Source of the DNA: Letharia columbiana
Taxonomy: Eukaryota > Ascomycota > Lecanoromycetes > Lecanorales > Parmeliaceae
Direction of reading: 5' to 3'
DNA: 64,000 nt
NCBI RefSeq assembly: GCF_014066305.1
Contig: NW_023501109.1
Span: 62,001 to 126,000 of the forward strand
The notes beneath the pieces are model-generated. The model was not told the origin of the DNA and made no database searches. It worked only from the letters and a program-made list of their open reading frames with translations. Made by a program: the position numbers and the translations under genes. Every line of letters starts with the position of its first letter. The first letter of the stretch is position 1. Below are positions 25,383-38,500 of the stretch, in pieces.

Positions 25383-25768
25383 GAGGGTCGAGCAAAAGTC
25401 ATGCATAGAGGGGGAGAATACTCTGGTGTGCGAAGATTCCGAAGATTCAGTGAGATGGAAGCTGAAGATGTCAAAGCTCTACAATCAAGTAGGTTCTTTA
25501 AGGGGAGAATCTAAATCAAAAAGGCTTCGTCATTTCATCTTATCACACCTTTGTGGGTCTCAGTCAGAGTTAGTTGACTATTCAACTCAAGCAACTCAGA
25601 AAAACGGCTACTCTTACTTGAAGCTGGAATTTTGATATCTCTTCACTAACAAGGACGACAACTTAGGGTTCGTTTGGTCAAGACTGTCACCCTTCCCTTC
25701 CTGGGAGAGCGCCTGTTGAGACCTAGAAACTTTGAGATTCCCTGTATGCATGAACTTTGTCACATGTT
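25383..25768. mobile_element. MITE-like element, copy C (inverted)
   Basis: A roughly 386-bp element in the opposite orientation to copy A. One end reads GTCGAGCAAAAGTCATGCATAGAGG. The other, read on the minus strand, contains TGTGACAAAGTTCATGCATACAGG. Sequence inside the first end (GAATCTTCGGAATCTTCGC on the minus strand) echoes the subterminal block of copies A and B2. Confidence 0.55.
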
Positions 25769-26709
25769 CTTACTGTCCCCATTTGGCTCCGAGGAATTGT
25801 TCAAGAATAAACTTACAGCCTATGACATACAATGGGCAGGTCTTCTCACAGACGAAGCATGGTCCTGAGTCCTTGGCTCCACTTCGAGCGTGGGCTCAGG
25901 CGCGACCATGGGGATTTCTACACAACGGCTCTCAATAGAATATCTGTGAGAGAAGCGATGATCCATAGAAGGAATCTCTACATATCAACACGTCTCAATA
26001 TAGCGACCCTTGCGGCGGAAACCAACGATCACTCCACCAGCCGAATGTACAGGTCATAGACGCTAGATCTTCAAATCCGAAATCTAGAAGGCACTAACAT
26101 AGAAGATGCACGTCTGTCCCGATGCTATAGCGAGCGAGCAATCGCTCTGATCCAGGATTGCGAATATGACATTGCGGTTAGAACATTGTTGTACGGAATG
26201 AAGGTCGACACTCATATTGGGAAATCCGGCGCACTTGCTCATGCGATACGGGCCTTGTTTACACCCTGGGAGGAAAGAGGCTGCTGCCTTTCTGGCATGC
26301 TTTTTTTTTATCCTGATTCTGGTTTCCGAGTTTGGATATAGTACTGCTAAACCATTATAAAAACACCAATCGTTGTGGAACCATGCGCTATGGGATGGAC
26401 GTGAACGATTGATAGAACGGCGTGGCCTGCTGATTAGCGATGCAGATTTCAGTCATCGACGCTGATGGTACAAATATCAGAAGCATAATGTGCCATGCCA
26501 CTCTTGCGGACCCGGAAGGTCCAACTATTCCGTACTCCAGCATTCGTACGCCATGTTCAGAGAAACCCATGTCGCGTGTGCGCTGAATTTTCCACCACGG
26601 TTTAAGTCTTCGTTGCAAATGTCTAGCATTTGGCCACCTTTCCCCAGCCTCCTAGGGAACAGCCTTCTGCGAGGATCTCTTGGAGGACTTCCACCTTTCC
26701 CTCGTCCAA
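25769..26709. other. Intergenic with an unexplained open fragment
   Basis: A plus frame without an upstream ATG is open from about 26075 to a stop near 26341. It reads RCYSERAIALIQDCEYDIAV and continues plausibly as protein. It has no recognised family and may be the relic of a gene. Confidence 0.3.
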
Positions 26710-28261
26710 ATGCGGTCCTCATCCATTCGTATCTTGCCCTTTCTCTTCATGACCTTCACATCTACGCTTCCCCTTCCCTCGTCGCTTTCGCTAACAGCGC
26801 CATATTCGGACAATCTCAGCGTGGCGCTCTCGTTGACAGCGCCAAACTCCACCGCCATCAATAACGACTCGAATTCGACGTCGCCCAATGTTGCCTCCCG
26901 GTCGGGTGTACTTTGCAAGAAGATTCATGGCGAAGACCTGAATGCTGGCAGCTGCCGCAACGCCTGGCAAAAGATCCGCTGCACTTCTCACACTCAATGG
27001 TTCATCCCTCGATCTAGGGAGCCCGGCGAAGCTTCTTATAATGACGTGCTGATACCCGTTCGCTACCTGAGCGACGATGGGATCTGCGCTATCGTGCGTT
27101 GGCCCTAATCTCCCTTCATCTATTCACGTCCTGTAGCGATCTATAAGCTGCAAGGCATGTGAACGGGGCAGAAGATACAGTGCACGTATGATCTGTACCG
27201 CATTTCGTGGCCTAGAATGTACATTGGAGAACAGAAGCTGACCGCGAACCCATCCCCCTTCAATATGTCACCTTGGCAACAGGCTCTGAGGGCGACATGT
27301 CTCCCGGCGTTACGGTTTCATGGAACGCGGAAAGGGTTCTTGAACAGTGCGTAATCGAACAAGGAAAAGGCGGGATTGCTATACACTTCACTGGGTCCTC
27401 CCTTACTCTGTCTCTCAATATACAAATTACAAACCTTCCATTCAGCCTTGAACTTGACCCACTGTCTCTGCTCTGCTCTCCAAGCTCAACAGGACTGACC
27501 ACTCATTCATACTAGCTCATGGCGATGACCTTCGAATTACCATCAGGAGCTACGAACCCTCAGTCGACTGCGAATCCGGACAACAAGTGGCCCCGTCAGA
27601 AGAGAATCCCGAGGCAGTGCTTACAATGATGCCTGCGTCCTACGGAACCATTCTCTCTGGGATAACGGGTGATGAGCGTACCCTTCCTAGTAGGCTTCCG
27701 AAGGATCTATTTCGGGGGGAGTTGTATTTTCCTCATTCGTAGCTGTGTGCATTTATGATGCAGGAATTCTCAATGTATCGAAGCACACAAGTGATTTGAC
27801 TGGACACGCTTTTTTCTATTCTCTTGCCCCTGCTTTTACTTGCGTAGCCTAAACATCCTCCTCTCAATCCTTCGCCCAAGCCTGTATATCAACCGCCGCC
27901 TGACCCCCCTTCAGATCCAACCACGCCCGAATCCTGTCACATCCTGGTGTCCATGCCGCGCCATTTGCCACCGACGAAGGCTTCGTGGTTTGACATCTGG
28001 GCAGCCGGGGTAGCTGCGAACACCATGTACGTTCAACAGGGCTTCACAGACACGGGGGTCTGGCTGGGTAAGTCGATTCGTGCAAAGAGCTTTCCGGTGC
28101 TGATTTTGCGCTCGCATACTCATACTCGTAACGTCCAAGGAATGGTGGGCTGACTGGCCTGCTCAGGTGATGATGAACGGATTACCATCACGCTGGGTGC
28201 AGTACGGATTGGGATAGCGCAGAATGTCTCTGCTGTCGTGGAGTCAAAATTGAGGTCATAG
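26710..28261 (+). CDS. Predicted secreted protein with repeated Cys-containing modules
   Basis: The multi-exon model is partly resolved. Exon 1 (26710 to about 27096) starts with a secretion signal (MRSSSIRILPFLFMTF) and contains GVLCKKI, AGSCRNAW and DGICAI. A second exon begins after GGCCTAG near 27211 (NVHWRTEADRE) and includes VLEQCVIEQGKGG. A third, from about 27519, reads GDDLRITIRSYEPSVDCESG. A fourth, from about 27850, is Pro-rich, then ESCHILVSMPRHLP and VAANTMYVQQGF, ending at a GTAAGT donor (28071). The last exon starts after CTCAG near 28168 and ends at TAG 28259-28261. The recurring order (Cys-containing start, LP segment, DG-C, then Cys with a Gly-rich end) suggests about three related modules, as in uncharacterised fungal secreted proteins. 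The junction between exons 2 and 3 could not be joined in phase, so an intron error or decay is possible. The function is unknown. Confidence 0.45.
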
Positions 28262-29228
28262 TATCCATATGCCTACCTCGGTTATGATGGTCTCCTGCAT
28301 AAAGTACTATCTATCTATCGGCTTCGGTTCTAGTTATCAACATCTTGGAAAGGCATCGACCCGGAAAAATCCGTTGTTCGGACTGGATTCCTTTATGGAG
28401 TACATTGAATGGCGCAAGAGCCCCTTGTTGCTATTGCTGTTGTCGGAAATTTGAGTATTGACAGCGTTCTCCGATTGGACTATCACGTTCCCTGACACTA
28501 TTTATGCCTTGTGGGCACGATATTGAAAGTTAAAGACGAAGCCGATAGCAGATCCGTTGGCGGAAGTGCTGACCGTGGGGAAGGAGGGACTATGGGGGTT
28601 TTGGGAGGCTGATGTGGAATATGGATCCGGGAGGAAGGGGGATCAGGACGGTGTCGTTGCTGCTGACGGCCTGACGGGAAGGGCTGATTTACCAATGGAC
28701 GGCATGTGGAATCTCGTTGATATTGGGAAGTGATTTGTTCGCAGAGATCACGATGAGGATTTTAAGCATGGTCGAAACGATCGAGCATATGAACTTTCCC
28801 TGCGAGCTGGAGAAAAGCCCGTGATGTTGTCCAAATAAAGGGTGGATGTTATCTCGATGCTAGGTCTGATGGACGTTTTGAAGTCCATGGTGGGAGCAAC
28901 ACAGGTACTAGCCCAGTTTGGTAAGTTTGTTTTATTGAATAAGTAGAAGAAAGGAAGAAAGAAAGATTATCAAAGGCTTCCCTCCCGACTCCAGTGCAGT
29001 GTCCCATCCAGCGCTCGAATAACAGCGGTACCAAACCCCGGCTCTTACTTCTTCAACCAGCGTCAACCCCACAAGAATCCTGTCGAATTTGAATCGTGAA
29101 CACATCATCCTTCGCGGACGTCGTAAAATCATGATTCGGAATATACTCGCAATTTCATAATTTTGCATGGCTCCCTGTCAACACCGTCGACGCCAAATAG
29201 TTTAGTAGTCTGCTTCATTCGCGGGTAC
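28262..29228. other. Intergenic, nothing recognised
   Basis: No coding signal was found. The last part is probably the 3' UTR of the lipase gene on the minus strand. Confidence 0.4.
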
Positions 29229-31098
29229 TCAGCCCCATATCTTAGCCGTGACAGCTTTGGTCGCCAGGATCTCCACCCTTCTCGCATAAACCTTCATCAT
29301 ATGCATTACGGGATCTCCAAAAATTACACCCCTCAACTCTTGATCACAAGTGATCTCTGCTTTGACATCATCCTCCACTCCAGCGGTGGAATTCCTGTTC
29401 TCTCTTAGCACAACCAAACGGCCAGCATTCGACAGCGCGCCAGCTGGCACCCTCCACGCCGGAGCTTGGACGGGTGTGGTAAGTGCGCTTAGAGCGTTAT
29501 TTCGCTGCTCTGTTGCCTTCGTGGGCTTCGCCTTCCGCTTGCAAGGCTTCAGGGCAGGTAGAGATGCGATGCACGTGGTGCCTGGAGAAGGTGAGGCATA
29601 CAGATTCAGCAAAGAGCGAACGTAGGCTTTATCTGCTCGAGGAACTGGGTCGCCTTCATTTATAAATGACATGAAGAGGGACTTCTTGTAGCGGAAGGTA
29701 GGAGGCTTCGTAAGTGGGAGGAGCGAAATTGGCGGCGTGCCGAAAGTGAGGCAATGGATGCGCTTGAAGCCTATGAAATCGTAAGCCATAGTCTGCATGG
29801 GCCACCATTTGGTGGGGCACAAGAACGAGAACGCACAGCCAGCCAATGTATTGAGCTCTGATTTTACTTGCTCCGCGAGCATATGGGCGTAGAGTAGACT
29901 TGCCACTGCTCCGCCTGCGGAGTGACCTGTCATGAGTAGGGAGCAGGTACTGCGGGCAGGATTCTCCGCCAGTAGAGATCGAAGACGGGCAGCTACCGGC
30001 TTTATCATCTTGCGGGCTACCGATAAAAAGCCTGAGTGGCAGAGGTTACCGGGATCATCCTTTAGAATTGTAAGCTTTGCAAATTTGGAACATGTGCGTA
30101 TGGTGTTACCAGAAAGTCATTGGGTGACACTGGTGACGAATTAAGATTTACGGCCCAATCCATGAAGGTCTGGCTTCCGCGTATGGCAAATACCACGCAG
30201 TTCATATCATCGATTGGCATGGATTTGATGACCATGGCTTTAGTGCCCATCCGCCAATCAGCGTTGACGAAAGCTTCCCTCTCGTTCCCTATTGGCTTGT
30301 TGTAGGCTCGTTGTGAGTACTGGGCTGCGAGGCATAGCAGAGGGTAGGACGGTAGGTAGCTAGGATCTCGCCGTCAGCAGCCAGACTAGCGACATGAGTC
30401 TAGCAGAGCGGGAGGCCCTACAGTTGCAGTGGAGGCAGATTCGGTGGCAGCCTTGAATTTGCGTATAGGTTGGCCTTGGCGAAGTAGTTTGTACCAGCGA
30501 CTGCTGTAGATATGGCTGTGTTGGCGCCCCGAGACACCTGTCGACTTCCATATCCCCATCCTCCTCTGATACCTGACTGCGATTCATCCTCGATTACTAG
30601 CTCTTGCTCATCTCCACCAAATCGCTCGCCATCAATCGAGGTTATCACAGCATCGAACTTGGTGGAGATGAGATCACGCAGAGCTTCATGGGCTACAGCC
30701 TCCGGACTTGGCTGATGCTGCTGGATAAAGGTATTGTTGACGGAGCGCTCTGAATTGTTAGCTGGTCTGAATTGAACCGCATTCAATGAGGCAGCCTGGA
30801 AGCGATCGCCTGTCGCTGGTTGTGGGGGTGGAGTTCTCAAGGTATGCGAAGGTGGGTGGAAGAGTTGACGGGGTCGTTGGGGCAGATTTGTCTGCTCCGG
30901 AGGGAAGAGAAGGGAATATCGAGGAGGTTGGTCAAGGTGGGGTTCTGATCGTGTCCGTAACGGCAACGGTGGGTTGCTTGGAGGCACCAGAGATGTGGAT
31001 GTCGTTGGTGGGGATGTCTTGGCGAGCTGTTTCCGTCCTGTCCGTTTCGGCTTTCTCGCTGGCACTGCAGGTTTCTTCTTCCTCGCCGTCTCAGTCAT
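29229..31098 (-). CDS. Class 3 lipase (alpha/beta hydrolase), probable intracellular
   Basis: Exons (minus): 31098-30422, 30359-30110, 30059-29229, which join in phase to 585 aa. The introns are 62 and 50 nt, and the first has a TGCTGAC branch site. Residues 1-200 are basic and Pro/Arg-rich (KKKPAVPARKPKRTGRK) and look disordered; there is no signal peptide. The lipase domain starts near residue 225 with AAQYSQRAYNKP, then VVFAIRGSQTFMDWAVNL, the oxyanion region of the family. The catalytic triad is visible: Ser356 in GHSAGG, Asp446 in NEGDPVPRADK, His562 in GDPVMHMMKVY. The family hydrolyses acylglycerols or phospholipids, but the actual substrate here is not known. It is next to ordinary cellular genes and shows no link to the cluster further right. 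Confidence 0.85.
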
Positions 31099-33719
31099 CT
31101 TTGCTCATTTCACTGATCCAGCTCCACCTGAAGAATACAAGACTCTTAAACCACAGGACCCTGAATGTACGGCTGTTTCAATGCCGATCAAGACAGCTCA
31201 ACTTAGGCGGTGCATGCATGATGCATGCGAGTCTAGCACACAGCCTGTGCTGCGCCATTCGTTGACTCTTCACAGGCCACAGCAAGTCGCAAGCTATCGA
31301 CATCATACATGAGTCTAACAGTAGTCATCCAATTAATCATGGCCTTCTCCCTCCACCATTTCTTCTCTAAGAGCAGGCCATGTCTGACTGTTTCCGTGTC
31401 GCGCGGGTGCAAACGTTAAGAGACTGCGATGTTCATAAATGCAGAGTCTGCATTAACGCTGTATTTTCGATGAGCCCACCATTGACGTGATTCAGTCTTG
31501 CAGCTACCAATTGGCTACCTGGACGGCTGAAATGGTCTCTCCGCGGCCCGTGTATTTGCAACTGATGGCCGCTCATGCTGTACAACTGTCTACCTTCCGG
31601 TGCAGCTCAACAGAAAATAACGGCAGTGCGAGTATGCATTTTCCATTGACTTTAATGGCTATTGTTCAGGATCAGTTAGAGTCAAGGCTCTACCCAAAAC
31701 GTCAACACATCATTGATAGTGAGGGGTCCAAAAAGACAATCGTGACGAACGGATTTTGGAGAACACATCGCGGTACACTGTTCTTAAATACTTCCATCGA
31801 CACATCAGTATGCAATTCGTCGAAGCGTTATAAGACTCAAGAAAGCGGGAAAAGCATCTTTTGAGACACAGGCTGGTCAAACGGTGATAGTTTCAACCGA
31901 TTAGTCGGCATCATGACAAAGAAGCGTTGCTCTCTTAAAGAAGAACAACCAATATTTCAACAGATCAGACAGGATTGGGTATGCTGCTGCGCTTACTTCC
32001 TTCTCGATGCTGAAGGACGTTTTCTCATTTATTCGGGTAAGATATGGGATAGACGTCAAACGTGAGCAGGTAGGTTTTAGCCCAATCATATGCTGTCTGA
32101 TTCATCTGTGCTTCAATTCGATTGTTCATCCATGCTTGGAAATTGCAACGGATGGCTATGAGACACGGTTTCTTCCTGAATCTTGAAAATTCATGTGGAG
32201 CATTAGCCAAAGGCTTCCTTCATATTTTCTTCCATGTCTCATTTGCACTACCGAGGATATAGCCACAATTCATCGTATGTTAAGCCCGTGGATTGAGCCT
32301 GCGACCTAAGCCCTTGACTTCAGTGGTGATGTACTTTTCTTTTTCTTCCTTTCCTTGAGTAAAGGTTGACGCGAAAAAACAAACAAAAGATCTTCTTCCC
32401 CCAAGCCAGCCCAATATCTACTATCATGCTAAAACAATATTATATCTCTTATCGTGTCCATACCCAATGTATCCCTTCCAACCCCTAAGCCTCCTACTCT
32501 ACTCTCTCTTAATCGCGGGGGCCTATAGCAATGATGACACAACGTCGCCCCCCCCCCCCCGGCAGTTCCTCTCCAGCTTGCACACAAACCGATTACCAAC
32601 AAGCAGCTGGACCCCCCAATCACCAGACACAGCCACCACGCCACTGATGGCTCCAAACGAAGGAGATTCACCACCGCCTGCCAATAATCCACGACTGCGG
32701 CGACGAGCTAGGAGATCAGACGCATCTTTGCTGGAACGAAGGTATCATTCGCCCAAAGCGTCCTACCTAGATCATAGTAGCAAACTGGGGCTAAAAGTAA
32801 CGTACGTAAAATCGATCGAGGCGGCCTGTCCAGCCTGAAGGCCAGAAGGGAAGCGTTACTTGTTACCGGGCTGTGGGAGGGGCGCCGGCTGGGAAACAGC
32901 TTGCTGCGCCGTCTATGGTCGGTGAACCACCGTGAGGAAACCTCAAATTAGATTTGGCAGCGATGGGTATGGTGCGGGATTGTGGGGTTGTGGGTGGGGA
33001 TGGGTTGAGGGTGTTTTGAGTAGGACAATGCTTGGCAGATACTCTTTGGGGTGACATAGCGATACGGAGGCTACAAAAGTCCAAGAAGTCTGAGCTTGGA
33101 GAGCCGCTTCCGAAACTAAGCTGGAACATATGTATTCTGTCGTGGCAATGGAATTCGAAATTTGGCAGAGACTCTGGGGTTGTGGACATGAAAAATGTCC
33201 CTTCGATTTATTGAGGCTGTTGGGAATTGCCGGAAGCTGACAGACCCAGTCCTGCACTGTTCGCAGCACGGCTCGTACGGATCGCTGCATGTCGGCACTA
33301 TTCCTGCCGGTCGCTGCACCCATGAAGTCAAGCAGCCTAGCCAACGAGTTGCAGTCGGCGCCTTGCTCAAGCTTCCTACTGGACGGCTCTCATCTCCGCC
33401 GGAGCCATGACAAGCGATAAAGGATGTTGTCTGCAGTCCGAGTCGTAGAGGGTGCCTTCTGTTGGCTCACCTAGCTATCGTTCAACCGAAATCGAGCCAG
33501 TGGCCTCAACTTGCTCTGGCGACAACAAAGAGCCGAAGTAGCTTTCAGCGACTCCGGCCGAGCCCTCTGCTCTAAGTAGATGGGCGTATCTGCTGGCCTA
33601 ATAGATTTTTCCGGTGTGGTCTGCCCATCTCAGCAATGGAGCGCTCCTTGATCTCGGATCGTCTTCATAGCAAGGAGACTTATCCATAGGACATGGCCAC
33701 AGCAACAGCGTTCGCTTTC
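31099..33719. other. Gene-poor stretch
   Basis: A plus frame at 32467-32838 (123 codons) opens with a signal-peptide-like start (MYPFQPLSLLLYSLLIAGAY) and crosses a 13-base C run (32548-32560). It is unrecognised and weakly supported. Frames at 31487 and 32943 look accidental. The early part holds the lipase promoter. Confidence 0.35.
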
Positions 33720-34983
33720 CTATATCAACGAGACCGGCCTCGAAGGTTCCTCCCCAGCATTCCCAGACATGAAATGACTCGTAGGCCGACTCACGCCCTC
33801 CCCACCCTCACTGACCGTATCCAAAATCCCAAAATGGCTCGTCGGCCTGAACGGTTCCTGACTCGTCCCTCCCACAGCACCCACGATGCCATAATGTCTA
33901 TTCTTCTCCGATAATGCGCCAGAACCCTCGTCCCTACTACTATCATTATCATTCTCCGAACTCTCCGCTGTGGTAGGCAGCCCAAAATCCCAATATCCAA
34001 TAGGGTGTTTTTCGATAACCAGATCCTTCGGCGGAACCTTTGGCGGGACGTTGGGAGGTCGTATCATGACTATGTGCTTGTATTTGTTTTGTCCGTAGCC
34101 GTCATTTTTGTATTTGTTGAGCTCAATCTCCATCTCAGTGACGTCTTCGAAGTCGCATTTCTTGAAGAGCGAATACCCGGTTGGGGAAGACTCGAGGTAG
34201 CATTGTAAGCCCTCTTTGTCGGCGAGGTCGGTGCCCCATTTCACCAATTGGGCGCCGGCGCCTCGGCCTTGGTGGGAAGGATGCGTGTGGAGGATATCGA
34301 GCACTGTGCGATTGCCATTGATTAGCTTCCTTGTAATTGATCGCGTTTTCCGCTTTGTGAGATGACTCACCCCATAGGGCAGGCGCAATGCTCCCAAAGT
34401 AGCACTCCAAATTGCACGGATCCGGCTTCGCGCGACATGTGTGCCGTCTATTCTTCATAATCCCCTTCCTCATCTGTGTTATGACCCCATTCCAGTCACC
34501 CAGCGCTCTCTTATTCACATCATCAGGTTTCTGACTTGGAATATTTCCCTTGCTCCACCCTCCCGCGCCCGCTTGTCCTACACTTTGGATCCTACCCCCT
34601 TCGCCTTCCAGAGGTTCTGGTATCTCTTCGGGATACTTGATCCATTTCGCAAACGCCACAATCTCGCCTCTACTGGTATCCGTAGCTTTGATTATGCGGA
34701 CAGAGGGAAATTGCAGGGCTTTTGTATAGGAGTTCCGTGTGAAGGCTGTGAGGGCGGGAGTTGGGCCATGCGGGTAGAGGGTTTTGATCAAAGGGTTTGA
34801 GGTCAGAGCGGCCCACTGGATTGTGGTGAGGTAGGGTATATCTTGTGAGAGAGCTATAGCTATTGTATAAGAGGGGTTGGTAGGTATCGATGTCGCGTGG
34901 GCAATTGCTGGAGCGATTGTTTGGGGCATTCTTGGGGCTGGAGTCGTGTGAGCAGGTGAGCGCAAGGAAACGCCGCTGGTCAT
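33720..34983 (-). CDS. GNAT-family N-acetyltransferase
   Basis: Exons (minus): 34983-34371 and 34303-33720, which join in phase to 398 aa across a 67-nt intron (GTGAGT to GCACAG). The family transfers acetyl from acetyl-CoA to amines. The diagnostic part follows the intron: LDILHTHPSHQGRGAGAQLV, with the (R/Q)GxGxG/A pyrophosphate-binding loop, then LADKEGLQCYLESSPTGYSL and FKKCDFEDV. The N-terminal half has the weakly conserved family start (IALSQDIPYLTTIQWAAL) and a Pro/Gly-rich insertion. A later in-frame Met (MPQTIAP) is an alternative start. The C-terminal 90 residues are low-complexity, with two repeats of RPTSHF. The acceptor substrate cannot be told from sequence. Confidence 0.85.
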
Positions 34984-35526
34984 GACAGGATGAGGTGGTG
35001 ATGGCCAAGACGGAGAGCCTCAGCGGCACTCATGGTCGAAGGAGCGCTGCACTAAGGTGGACAGGAACGGAGTTGGGGCTGGTTGGCGTGACGTTGGATG
35101 CAACGTTCGAAGCTTGGAATTTTAGCTCGGAGCTGAAACTCCCAGTCTGGCTTAGTACTAGGGCGTAATTCCAGCATCAACAAGTGATCCTTTGGATGGA
35201 GCGAAAGGATCTAAGGAGGTGCAGCTGCTGAAGACAAGTTCATGAGTCGTATGATAACAATGGTGAGTTCTTCCAGAGGACAGCTTAGGCATCTGCACTT
35301 GCACGCTCGCAAAATACCGAAGACAACACAGAGAAAGCGCACTGTACTCAGAGATACAGTGATTGACATAACTCAAAGATGTACATTGAGGGGTTCCCTG
35401 GCCTCGGTCGAGGAGTCTTGAGACAATGCCGCTGAATACGCCCGACCAACCCGATAAGATGGTGGAAGCCAAACCCTGAAAGTCGTAAACGAAGTAAGAT
35501 AAAGGCAGTCATGCTGCAGATTCTAA
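34984..35526. other. Intergenic between acetyltransferase and kinesin
   Basis: Holds the promoter of the acetyltransferase and the 3' end region of the kinesin gene. No further gene is seen. Confidence 0.5.
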
Positions 35527-38500
35527 TCAAGCGTCCCGCGTTTTCGTCTGTTTCCTCGCTGTCCCAATATGCGTGTTGTGGACCTGAGGTATACTACGTC
35601 AACGATGTGCTTTGAAGGAGGGTACGCGTAGGGAGCTTACCTTTGTTGCAAATTTTAGGCTTGTCAAAGTCTCGCTGAGATGGGCCTGAAGCGGACTGAT
35701 CATGACAAACATCAAGGTCTTCGAATTACCACCAAGAGAGGTTTGTAGCAGATACGTGAGCTAGATGAGGTGTCAATACATCTGAAGAACTCAAGGAAGC
35801 CTTGGTTCCAGAACCAATTGCGTACCTTGCTGTTCCTGTAGGGCACGTGCCCTCCCTCCTTGCCCTGACCAAGGGCACCGATGACGTCGCCCAGACAGCT
35901 CAAGCTCTTGTTGATGTTCTGTGTCTCCTTCAATCGCTCACCAACAGCACCGCTGTGATTCAATCGCTCGCTACCAGCTAGATCGACAAGATTCAGCGTG
36001 CCTTCACTTTTTTCGCCTGTGATGCTGTTCTCGCCAATAAGCTTCAGGATGAAGACCGAGTGACTGCGCGACGATCTTTCATTAGCCTTGGTGGATGCTA
36101 CAGACCGATTGCTCGATGCGCGCTGCAGAATGTCATCAACCTTCGAAGGAGCGTCCAGATCGACTGTTGTAATGTTGGTGATGGTTGTCTTGCCTTTCGC
36201 CATATCGTGCTTGATCTCATGCTTCTTCTTGTCCATGTCGTTGGCTTTGCCGAGAAGGTCGTTAAGCTCCTCGTTATAGACTTCGATGAAAGATCCTTCC
36301 ATCTTGTATTGCCAGCCCTTCTCCTCTAGTGATTTGGCAGTCTCATAGATCTGGTTGACGGCGAGAGGGATCATGCCATCGCTTGCTGACATTGTGAAGG
36401 TCTTTCCCGAGCCAGTCTGACCATAGCAGAAGATGCACACGTTGTAGCCATCCAACGCACTTTGCACGAGCTGGCTGATCTCACCAAAAACGTCCTGATT
36501 TCGTGACTTGGGCCCAAAAACTCGGTCAAAAGCAAACGGATGCTTCTTGGTCGTAATGGTTCCGAGGCTGCTCTTCTCCTCGGCGCCTATCACCTCAACC
36601 TCTTTCGAATCCGTCTGATCGTCCGGATATGCAATTCGTGAAGTTGCATCGATTGGATCCGATTCGAGGGGAGGCCTGACGCGGCAAAAGACCCTGATGT
36701 TACCTTTCAACTCCTGCACCTGGTTGTGTAATTTCCTTCGCAAAGTCTCTTCAGTTCTCAGTTTGTCCATAGCCTCTGCAGCGGTTTGAATGGCGTTCTG
36801 CATCCTCATCTCCAAATCCGCAAAAGCTTGCGATTGGCTTTTGTTATCCGATTCCAGAAAATGGATATGACCCTCTAGTCTCCGGACTGATGTCTCAAGT
36901 TCTGTTTCCCTGGTCGCTGACTCGGCAAGCTTCGCACGCAATTGTTCGTTGACCTCTCGTCCATGAGCAACATCGGTCTTCAAAACGTCGAGTTCCTTTT
37001 CAAGAGCAATGAAGGCGCTTCTTTGATTCTCCAATTCCTTCTCCTTTTCCCGCTCAGTTGACGCGCCTTCCGTGCTGAGTGCTTGCACTTCTCTTTGATG
37101 ACTGATCTTCTCCTCTTCCAATGCATTCTCCAAGGTCCGTCGAACGTCCTCCAGCTTCTCTGTATGATCTCTGACCAACGACCGTCGCTCCGTCTCAGCA
37201 TTGTGTCGTACATCATCAAGGTCGCGATTGTGTTGCCTCTGCATGTCATCAAGTCGAATGTTGTGGTACCTGCTTTGCTTTTAGCCATCTACTACCAACT
37301 CTATTGTCGAAAAGGTAGGGCCGTAGAGTCGTACCTCTTCGCATCATCCAAGGCCTCTGAAGTTTCCGCAACTCGAGCTTTGATGGCATCAAGATCAGTC
37401 TGAAGAGCGGTGTTGCTCGTGCTCAATGAAGTTCTGATAGATTCCAACTCCGTGACTAAAGTCGTTAGACTTGGGTGGCATTGAGACGAGAATGCTTGAG
37501 CATGACCCACTTCTGATCTTGTACACCCCTATGATCTCCTTCAAGCTCTTGCTCTCCGTTGTCGCACCATCCATCTTCTCCTTGAACTGCGAGCACATAT
37601 TCTCGACTTCTTCGAGGCGACTATCGTGGTCCCATGCTATGACTTCGTTAGATGTGCGGTTCAAATAAAGTGGTAGAGGTGGTAGAGTCCTAGGAGTTTT
37701 CTTGGGGGATTTGCTAGGACTTGGGGTCTCTGCAGGCAACGCAACTTGGGGAACAAGTTTTGGGATGTGGGATGGAGTGGCAAGGACTTCCATATCTACT
37801 ATGGGAGCAGACTGTGTCGGGCCACATTTCAAAGAAAGCGTGTTGAACTTAGTGTTCAATGAGGTCAATGAGGAACCGCGCATTGAACGTCCTCTAAGTT
37901 TGGGGGATTGCAACGTATCAGGGTAATCCGGGGGGTTTGGGTATGAGAAAAGTGGGATCCTACCCTTTCTGTTGCTAAGTGCCCGGGCTATTCCAGGCTC
38001 TTCCTCGTGTACTTGTAGCGATGTAGCTGGCCGACCGACAGTAGAGACCGGTTTCTGTATTCGGGAGTGTGCCGCCATGGCGGATTGTGGCCTGTAGAAT
38101 TGTGCAGATGGCGGGCGGGTACCGACACTGCTTGAGTAAGAGCTGTTTGAAGAATTCCGCATTGCTGCTCCCGACGTTTGGCGCGATGACACGGAAGATG
38201 AGAGCGAGGAGTCTCGAGGAATGCCAGCAATCGATGTTGCCCTGACATGGGCATTGACCGGGCGAGAACTTGGAGGGGCAGGCGCAGTTCTTCCGGTAGG
38301 CTCTCCGGCGCGTTCAGCTAACGTCTTTCGCTTGAGGGTATTCATGTTCTGCGGCGGCGGCATATCAATTGTGCGAGCATTCGTTGCTGAGGCGGACATC
38401 TCGAAAAGCCTGTTAGGGGACACGATTCTACTAGGAGGTCGCAAATGCGAGGTAAACTACCATTCCCATCAGCTATGCCCCGGGGTAGCTGAAAGGGCCT

